This document shows positions 1 through 7,001 of a stretch of DNA of 11,754 bases, one piece after another. The stretch is from NCBI GenBank assembly GCA_003024985.2, contig PXIH01S0016656.1. One strand, written 5' to 3'. A program made the position numbers and the translations under genes. Under the pieces are notes generated by a model, which made no database searches, had not been told where the DNA came from, and saw nothing but the letters and a program-made list of their open reading frames with translations. Each line of letters opens with the position of its first letter. Positions within the stretch are counted from its first letter, which is position 1. Source of the stretch: Euperipatoides rowelli. Its lineage: Eukaryota > Onychophora > Udeonychophora > Euonychophora > Peripatopsidae.

Positions 1-2106
1 CAAAATTTAATATTAAAAAAAAGCTAGTTATAGTTTTTTGTATGACGGAAATAGTCTTTGTAGCAATTCTCACCGCTATATTTAGCTATTTGCGCATCTC
101 CCTTTAGATCACCTAAATCTCCCCCTATGTTATGAATCAAGGGGAGTCATCCCCCTAAAAAAAATTTCCTCCTAACGTAAGCCCTGATATTTAAACATTT
201 ATAGTTAGAGTAGCAAAAGAATAAAATTATTCAAAATAAATACACACATAGAAGCTTCATAAAGTAGAGAAATGGTAGGTTTAACACAAGGCATGCCATG
301 TCAAAAAGGCTAACCTAGACACACTGTTAAAAAAAAAAAGGTAGCTGGACAAAACACCGGCTAATAGAAAGACAATGCAGACAAAATGCCAAATTGAACA
401 AAGGTAAACTTACTACGAATGTTAATAATTCATTTCTATTTAGTGTTTAGTATAAATTTTAAAAAAATTGAGAGAATAAATAATCCTATTTATTGCACAT
501 ATAAGTTATGAAAAATATATTTTAATTGTAGAATGGAAATACTATATATACTGTATATAAAGAACCCACTTTATTTTAACTTGTTTCACCTAGCTTGTTG
601 AAACAATTGCACATTAAACAAAAATAATGAAAAAATATATTTAAAATGTAGGACAAATATACTTTCAGATACACCTCCCATCTTCAATAACAATTTGTAA
701 TTTGCTTAGCATGATTATGTTCAATAGTTTTGCAGTTTAATATAGGGAATACCCAATCATTGCATAAAACTATCATTGTGTTCTGATGATACATGATGAT
801 ATTTGCAAACTCAATAGTGCAGATTCCTTTGTTTTCCTTTTTGACACTCAAATAATTTTAGAAATTTTGCCATCCATTTCCTCATTCATAAAACTAAAAA
901 AAATGTATAAAAAAGTGAAAGAAATCTAACAGGCTAGATTGGCTCCATACCTGTGTCCAAATAACAACTTAGCAAGACAAAAGGCTAGTAGACAAAACAG
1001 GCCCTCACTTAAGCGGTGACAAGAACAGCCATGTGTCAGAAGTTGGCGATAAAAACTCAAACTATACGCCTATTCAACATAGGCACTTATTTCCTTGAGC
1101 TTGCAATATTGTGGCAGAAAGGGTTCAAGATAGAATTCACTGTTCTAATTTACATAATCATAAAATGTAGTGCTCCATTACTAGATATCAATAAGATCAA
1201 TAAGCATTAACAAACAAGATGAACATTATACAAATTTAAATAGCAATCACAGTAGACACTGAAATAGGTTTGTTTTGGCATGTCAGTACTACCCATGTAG
1301 GCCTTTTGCCCACAAGTCATTTATCAGAATCCCAATGTGAGTGCTAATATAAATCATCACTGTAAATACAATAAATATTTGTATCACACCAAAAATTGAT
1401 AGTTGTTCAACAGACTCCTTCAAAATGTGAAAATTTGGGTCCCAGATTTTTTTTTTAATGCCATGGTCTCCCTACTATATGGCTCACCAAAATAAACCTG
1501 TCAGTGCATTCATTTTCTCCATTATCAATTTTTCTATATGAAGAATTATGTTCACCAAACAAGTGAACATAAACTTAGGATCTTTCTTTTTAAAAGTTTA
1601 GGGGCACTATATGGATTTCCTTAGATTTTTTTAAAATTAGGGGCTGCGCTTTTGTTTCATGTATTTTTTATAATTTTATCAGTCGAGTCAATATTTTAAT
1701 TTTTGTATGTGCATGTGTGCTAGGTCATAACTTTGTTTACGGATTCAGAGGCCAAAAAGAGCTTGGAATAGACTTAAAAATTACGAGATTTACTGTGCAT
1801 AGCTAACACCTTCATGTATGCCACTTTGGACTTTACATATGGATGAATTAATGCTCTGTAATTTTAGTTATATATAAAAAATCTCATTTCTTAATTCACT
1901 CAAGATTAGCATATCTAATTAACACGGTCATATCTAATAGAAAAATAATGACTATAAGCATTATTATCTTAGAACTGATTATTGAAAGAGACAGCGATCT
2001 ACAGAAATTTACTAGTCGACTGGTTATAAAATTTAATTATAGAGAGCATACTAAGATCAACTTGAAAAGCCATCAATTATCTGTATGTCTGCCTAGTTAA
2101 AGTGTA
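1..2106. other. AT-rich non-coding DNA, no gene recognised
   Basis: No exon with splice signals or family similarity was seen on either strand. The first 180 bases have a somewhat distinct composition with C-rich clusters around 118-160 (CTCCCCC, CCCCC). The stretches 340-390 and 975-1000 share loosely similar words (GACAAAACA, GGCTA, ACAAAA), which may be remnants of an old repeat. A 64-codon open frame at 1016-1210 has no recognisable content. Confidence 0.6.
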
Positions 2107-2125
2107 CACTAATCCTCCTTTATAC
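2107..2125 (+). repeat. Left terminal inverted repeat
   Basis: 19 bp beginning CACTAATCC and ending TTATAC, immediately after a TA. It matches the complement of 3340-3358 at 16 of 19 positions. Confidence 0.8.
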
Positions 2126-2753
2126 AACGTTCGATTACAAATTTTCACCTTAACGAACCACTGTAATTTTTATTGGTTTTTCGGTATTTGAACCCTTTTT
2201 CACCATAGCGAACAATAGAGTTCCATACTTTAACATTTTATCATTTAATTTAAAGATTTTTTAAAACAATTTGATATTAAAATAATCTAGAAAAAAAATA
2301 TAATAAAATATTACTATTAAAATTAATACAGTTTAGAATTCAATTTACCAATTTTTATACAGTAATGTTTAAGACTATTATTAATAATGCCACATTTTGT
2401 TCATTAGCTTTGAAAAAAAAAAAATGTTATTTTGTTTTAGGTTATCTAGATTTCTAGAATGATAAACTTACTACAATCCAAAGTGAACCAAAGAGTAAAA
2501 ATGAATTAATGAAGACAAAAAAATTAAGAAAATCGTTGCTTTTGAGTGTAAAACTGGATGTGATGGAAGCGGCTAGAGGCAGGTAAGAAAATAAAGGATT
2601 TGATGACATTCAAGATGTGTGGCAGTCACACAGTGAAACGAGCGCCTAGAAACAGGTAACAATAGTCCCAATGCTGGAGGCTGGAGGGGAGATGGATGAG
2701 GTATCACCTACTGTACTTTATCTCTTGATACAAATAATTTGAAGGAGATTTGA

Positions 2754-2927
2754 CAGCAACTAATCATCTCACTTTACTTTTGGAGGGAACCGATATGCAT
2801 TTTGAGAAGCTTAAAAGCCAAAAATATGATTAATGAAGCGATTCACTATCGTGAGCTTTATGACGGCAAACTTCGTGAAGCTAAACAATCTAGCATTCTC
2901 TTATTTTTTCAGCCTGCTACTTCATAA
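2754..2927 (+). pseudogene. Tigger/pogo-type transposase remnant, C-terminal end
   Basis: The plus-strand frame read from 2754 stays open to a TAA stop at 2925-2927. Its last part reads MINEAIHYRELYD, then GKLREAKQSSILLFFQPATS before the stop. A basic stretch followed by Q-x-x-[IL]-x-x-FF-x-P near the stop is the usual tail of Tigger/pogo DDE transposases (a PCNA-interaction-like motif). Upstream in frame is a TGA at 2751-2753. Farther upstream (about 2597-2750) short pieces such as FDDIQDVWQSHSE and SLDTNNLKEI could belong to the same decayed protein in other frames, but stops and shifts interrupt them. The DNA-binding and DDE catalytic parts are absent. Non-functional. Confidence 0.7.
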
Positions 2928-2950
2928 AAATATTAATTTTTTTACTTTAA

Positions 2951-2967
2951 ATACTGTATTACAGTAT
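2951..2967. repeat. Palindrome ATACTGTA-T-TACAGTAT
   Basis: Perfect inverted repeat with 8-bp arms and one central base, inside the transposon just after the transposase tail. One of many TACTGTA/TACAGTA occurrences in the window. Confidence 0.9.
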
Positions 2968-3146
2968 ACATTTAATCACAATTCATACACAACAAAAGAT
3001 ACAATTTGAGATAAATAAATACATAAACAGAAAGATAGCCTACATAGGAATTTCATTTTTACAGAATTTTTTTTAATATAAGTAGCACTCTTGATTCCAT
3101 CTCAGACCTTGTATTTTTTAATTTTTTTTTTTTATACAATAAAAGT

Positions 3147-3166
3147 TCAGTATTGTACAATACTGA
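3147..3166. repeat. Perfect 20-bp palindrome
   Basis: TCAGTATTGTACAATACTGA is its own reverse complement. It lies in the AT-rich 3' part of the transposon, between T-runs. Confidence 0.9.
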
Positions 3167-3339
3167 TATATATCTATTTGATATTCCACATCAAGATTAT
3201 ACTGCACCTTTAGTGTCTTTTTTTTTTTTTGGATGAATTGATTTTTGAGGTCTGGGAACAAATTTTTTTTTTTTCCCATTTAAATTAATTTATACAAATT
3301 TTTGCCTTACCAATGGTTTTTGAGGAATGAATTAGGTTC

Positions 3340-3358
3340 GTATAATGAGGGATTAGTG
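3340..3358 (-). repeat. Right terminal inverted repeat
   Basis: On the minus strand it reads CACTAATCCCTCATTATAC and is followed on the plus strand by TA. Subterminal sequence 3301-3339 (CCTAATTCATTCCTCAAAAA on the minus strand) resembles the inner end sequence of Tigger-like elements of invertebrates as I remember them. Confidence 0.8.
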
Positions 3359-4859
3359 TAATACCAAAAAAAAAAATGTTTAATTGAAAAATTATACAAA
3401 GATCAAATTTTTCATGCTAAAAGTTGTTACAACTAATAGTGTCAAACTTTTAAGAAATTAAATTCTAACCGTTTTCAAAATTCTGTTAATGAAAAGTGGA
3501 TATTATTTTTTCACTTGGGAGGTGGGGGCTAAGAAAGATTCCTAGCTAGTTATTTTTTTAAATTTACATTAATGTTGTCTGCAGTAAAAAAAAAGAATGC
3601 AAATATGTCTGTTGTAAAAATTTAAATAAGATTTTTAAAATAATTTATTTATTGGGAGAGGGTGAGAAAGAAAAATTTTTACTTATCACATCTTTTTTTA
3701 ATGCCAAGATTTGATTTTCTTTTAAAATCCAAGAAAAATGCCATATAATATGCCATTTTATATAATAATAAAGTTTCCAAAAAATATTAATAATTGACAA
3801 GTCAAAATAAATTTGTAAGAAAACAATAATTAAAGCACTTTCATTAAGAGACTGCATCTCACATCAACAAATGTTATCATTCTTTTGTGTTTCTTCATTT
3901 GACAATTATTAACAAACGTGCAAAGGAATTAAAATTATTTTTGTTAGTTTTATAATGGGAAAAATTTCATTAGGTTTAAACTGCCATAACAAAAATTATA
4001 TGCAAGTTGAGCTTCTCAATTTTCAATTGTTGCTAAATGACAGCATTTATGTACATCAAGAAAAATTATAGTTGTCTTTTTTTATTATTATTTTACATTT
4101 CAAAAGTTAATTAACCCAAAAGCTCATATCTCCATTTGCAACTTAATCCACATAAGGTGAGTCAATTGGAATCTTATGCTGTATGTAAAAGCCTTTATTA
4201 TTAGTAGATTCTTATTAAATTTGTAAAATACAACAATTTAGTAAAGTTTATTAAACAAAAATAAAAGAAAATTGTACAAAAACTTCATAAATAGTACAAA
4301 ACCTCACAAACAATACTAAATATTTAACTAATAATTTTAGGTTTATACTGTACAATATTATGGTATATGCAACTTATTCAACAAAGCCATGCAAAAGAGA
4401 TTGAAATAAAAAGCTGTGAACTGAATTATCAGTTTCAGTTTAGCGGGAGAATGGCTGAAACTCGAGAACTTGGGAGGTTTTAATTAAATATTTATGCAAT
4501 AAAACAGATGAGCAAGAGTCCATGGATTTACAGTACCTTATGTACTTGAGGGTTCAGTTTCAAATTTTACTAACTCAATCTCTAATTAAAAATGTAAATT
4601 AAAATAAAAAATTCTATATTTTTATTAAATATTCAATTATATTAATTCTTCTATTGTCTTAAAGTTATACACAATAAGCATTTATTTTCTAAAAAGAAAA
4701 AAAAAAGTAAAAATTAGAATTTAAATCAGTAAAATATTATTATTCATCTTATATTGTAGAGTTAGGGATTTTCTTTTTCATTATTAAATTCTCCATTAAT
4801 TTTGATTAGTTGTGGATGTGCTATTATCTAATTTTAAAATATTTATTGTAAATATACTG
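3359..4859. other. AT-rich non-coding DNA, no gene recognised
   Basis: Runs of A and T, no plausible exon, no recognised repeat. TACTGTA-type words occur near 4346 and 4855, and a TACAGTA near 4530. Confidence 0.6.
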
Positions 4860-5010
4860 TATAATGGCAATATAGGGGGAAACTGTTGTACCTTGACCAT
4901 ACTGTACTTTGTTTGTCTAGTATGTGCATTTTCTTTTGTGCAAATCAGAGCTAGTTTCCAAAGTACGCTATGTTCAAGAATCAAGTCTCCTCCCCTATAT
5001 TGTCATTGTA
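4860..5010. repeat. Long imperfect foldback (hairpin, about 150 bp)
   Basis: The left arm from 4860 (TATAATGGCAATATAGGGGG) pairs with the complement of the right arm ending at 5010 (TACAATGACAATATAGGGGA). Similarity continues inward: CCTTGACCATACTGTACTTTG on the left matches TTCTTGAACATAGCGTACTTTG on the complemented right, and the arms carry CTAG near the loop on both sides. Each arm is about 60 bases and the apical part is near 4920-4955. It could be a small non-autonomous foldback/MITE, a primary-microRNA-like hairpin, or an old inverted duplication. No TA or other target duplication was established. Confidence 0.75.
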
Positions 5011-5586
5011 TCATTCAATGAGAGTTCTCTATTGTCAAAAAAAAAAGTTTTTTTTTTTTCCAATGAAAAGTTAACTATTTGAAAATTCGTTTTTATTTTC
5101 TATATTTTAGTAGGATAGTGATATCCAAGATCTGATTATGCACACTTTTACTTTAGAATTTGGTAAGTTTCACTGGCTGTTTAGTTTTCTACCTTAGATT
5201 AACTTATGTGCTAAGTTCTATAAAAAAAACTCCAAGGTAAGATCGGTAATTTCTTCTTCTTCTTTTGTGATCAATCCTGCTAAGAAGTAAAACTATTGTT
5301 TTTTTTTAGGATAATCATGTGAAGAAGTAAAACTAGCATGAAAAGAGCTCCTGTCAACTCAGAAGCCATCTCGAAAACAGTTTAAACTATCATTGACACT
5401 TGGGACAAAATAATTTATTTTCAGAAGCCTGCAATGTTTTTGGAATTTCATTGCTAACTTTGTTTCAAACATATTAAATTTTATAGGTTCTCTGGTAAAG
5501 ATAATTTTTCATATTCTGTAAGATATGTTGAGATTTTTACAGACAATGAAGAAAATAGCTTAGACCCCAAATACAGATATCTCCAG
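5011..5586. other. AT-rich non-coding DNA
   Basis: No gene seen. Holds a 14-bp direct repeat AAGAAGTAAAACTA at 5282-5295 and 5322-5335, and a TTC run (TTCTTCTTCTTC) near 5251-5262. A T-run followed by AG at 5300-5309 looks like a splice acceptor on the plus strand, but the frames after it close quickly. Confidence 0.6.
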
Positions 5587-5663
5587 AAAAAAAAAAAAAA
5601 AATTGGAAAACTTTAAAAAAAAAAACAAATTGGAAAACTTAAAAAAAAAAAAAAAAAAAAAAA
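5587..5663. repeat. A-rich tandem repeat
   Basis: Two copies of AATTGGAAAACTT (5601-5613 and 5628-5640) are spaced 27 bases apart, each followed by a long A run, the last 23 A long (5641-5663). A degenerate third copy may start in the following AATCAAGAAACTTG. Confidence 0.8.
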
Positions 5664-5880
5664 TCAAGAAACTTGAGAAGAAATTAACCTTTAAGAAAAA
5701 CAATTAAAAAAAGAAAAAGAGAACACTACAAATAAAACTTAAATATACAATTGTTCAGCACAAGATTGAGTGTGGTTCTGATAGCATGTACAGTACCAGA
5801 ATACATGATGAGATATCACTGCAGATCAGAACCTAGTTTAGGGGGAGGCTAAGGGCCTGTAGATCTGGGCCCAGCTCCAC

Positions 5881-5920
5881 TGTATTTCAAATACAGTACA
5901 AATACTGTATTTGAAATACA
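5881..5920. repeat. Perfect 18-bp-arm inverted repeat
   Basis: Arms TGTATTTCAAATACAGTA (5881-5898) and TACTGTATTTGAAATACA (5903-5920) are exact reverse complements around the 4-base loop CAAA. The arm itself contains the smaller palindrome TGTATTTCAAATACA. Confidence 0.95.
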
Positions 5921-5925
5921 ATATT

Positions 5926-5950
5926 TGTACAGTATTTCAAATACTGTACA
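5926..5950. repeat. Second palindrome of the same motif, 12-bp arms
   Basis: TGTACAGTATTT, a central C, then AAATACTGTACA: perfect arms. It reuses the same core words (ACAGTATTTCAAATACTGT) as the neighbour at 5881-5920, so the two form a compound palindromic array. Confidence 0.95.
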
Positions 5951-5979
5951 TGAAGAACATATAAAGCTTATCAAATAGA

Positions 5980-6073
5980 CTCAGGAAAGTCAAACAAACA
6001 AAAAAAAAAAAGTTTCTTAAATATCCTCAGGAAAGTCTAATAATTCTCTTGCCCTGCCCCCCCCCCCCCCCCC

Positions 6074-6128
<55 letters not shown>

Positions 6129-6153
6129 CCAGAAAATCTAAAAATTCCCCTCC

Positions 6154-6184
<31 letters not shown>

Positions 6185-6191
6185 AAAAAAA
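5980..6191. repeat. Tandem repeat with extreme poly-C and poly-A runs
   Basis: CTCAGGAAAGTC occurs at 5980-5991 and 6026-6037. A third, altered copy starts near 6128 (CCCAGAAAATCT). Homopolymers: C18 at 6057-6074, A52 at 6075-6126, C23 at 6152-6174, A17 at 6175-6191. The minus strand is open as a Phe/Gly string (6017-6220), which is a by-product of the homopolymers and not a gene. The third copy looks like the second with T and G replaced by neighbouring C or A, as seen in poor consensus sequence. Confidence 0.85.
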
Positions 6192-6930
6192 CCCAAACAA
6201 ACCAAAAAAAAAAACCCCAAAACAGCTTATTAAGGGTTAAGGGGTGGGGGTTACCTGAGACCTCCAGCCCTGGGTCTCCTGTGTTAACTGGGCTGTTTAA
6301 ATCTCATAGGACAAGAAATTACTGAGCTTAATGCAGGATAAGAACAATTATAAGCAGTTTCCTTAGATGGAAACTGCTTATAATTTCACAAAGAAAAAAA
6401 GGACAACATAACATTTTGTTGAAAATCATTTCAAGACTCATGGATTTTAGTTTTATATAAAATTCTATAAGAGCATTGGGAAGAGCAACAAATTTGTTCT
6501 TGTATTTGAAGAATTATTTGTTTCAGTGAAAACGATGCAGTTTGAAACATCCTAAACCAGTTAATTCAATGGGAATAACTTATGTAGCAGGACAATTAGT
6601 TTCAATTTGATTTTAGCAATTACAATGTTAATTTTTTTTGTGTGCTTCTTACATGTTAATTTTATATATCTTTATGTACTGTATAGAAAACAAATAACTT
6701 CTTAAGAAACTGAGTCTTTAGTTAACTAGAAATTAAAGTATATACTATAATTTTTATTAATGGTGAGTTATAGGTTTTTCTTTGAAATCATTTGTATTTA
6801 ATGTTACATGACTATAGAAACAAAGAATAAAATGAAATTATGAGTAAGACTCATATTAAATAAATAATGCAATTTTGAAAACTTCCAAAAAATGTCAATA
6901 AAACAAATAGGAATGAGTTAACTCATTTAC
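6192..6930. other. Non-coding DNA next to the CGHC exon, probably intron
   Basis: Starts with C/A-rich words (6192-6224) that echo 5991-6020 (AAACAAAC then an A run). This is followed by a GC-richer patch at 6238-6296 containing GGGGTGGGGG and CTCCAGCCCTGGG. The remainder is AT-rich. It lies directly downstream of the donor at 6929-6930, so it is likely intron of the PDIA5-like gene. Confidence 0.55.
6346..6385. repeat. Perfect 17-bp-stem hairpin, 6-base loop
   Basis: AATTATAAGCAGTTTCC (6346-6362), loop TTAGAT, then GGAAACTGCTTATAATT (6369-6385). The arms are exact complements. Flanks do not extend the pairing, which makes a canonical microRNA precursor less likely. Confidence 0.95.
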
Positions 6931-7001
6931 CTTTGGATCATCTTTGAAATGTGAAGCAGCATCCATAAATTCAGGCTTGGCTTTCTTGCAATGGCCGCAC
7001 C
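6931..7001 (-). CDS. PDIA5: PDIA5-like exon: CGHC active site
   Basis: A 71-nt exon between acceptor ATTCTAG and donor GTAAAT. GG completes Trp with the T of the previous exon. The next 23 codons give CGHCKKAKPEF, then MDAASHFKDDPK. The CGHC pair is the redox centre of a catalytic PDI thioredoxin domain: the first Cys attacks the substrate disulfide and the second resolves it. The Lys and Pro that follow (KKxKPEF) are standard for the helix after the active site. The exon ends in phase 0, so the next exon should start with a codon of the strand that follows (family pattern like [IV]AF[VA]A[IV]DC). I could not find that exon anywhere in 1-6930, so the next intron is at least 6.9 kb or the exon was missed. 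The Trp-Cys boundary is interrupted by a 756-nt intron. Confidence 0.93.

Larger units (their letters stand above)
2107..3358 (+). mobile_element. Degenerate pogo/Tigger-like DNA transposon (Tc1/mariner superfamily)
   Basis: The element is bounded by TA on both sides (2105-2106 and 3359-3360), the target-site duplication of this superfamily. The ends are inverted repeats: 2107-2125 against the complement of 3340-3358 matches at 16 of 19 positions, the first 9 (CACTAATCC) perfectly. Inward of the repeats both ends stay loosely similar: on the outer-to-inner reading, each shows an AACC-rich and TTAATT/CTTAACG-like subterminal stretch. Length is 1252 bp, shorter than intact Tigger elements (usually 2-3 kb), so it is internally deleted and decayed. 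A transposase C-terminus remains at 2754-2927 on the plus strand. The element sits opposite in direction to the PDIA5-like gene. Family assignment rests on remembered end sequences (CAGTAATCCCTCGTTATACGAAC type) and the protein tail. Confidence 0.8.

Noticed and set aside
2612-2625. CAGTCACACAGTG considered as complement of an expected TRX strand (xVDCT-like)
   Set aside because: Reverse-strand frames here do not give the family pattern, no splice sites fit, and the site lies inside the transposon.
4812-5021. Open plus-strand frame of 69 codons
   Set aside because: It coincides with the foldback, the opposite strand is open too, and no family similarity is recognisable. Openness is explained by the inverted-repeat sequence.
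6017-6220. Open minus-strand frame rich in Phe and Gly
   Set aside because: It is the translation of poly-A and poly-C runs read in reverse. No domain and no splice context.
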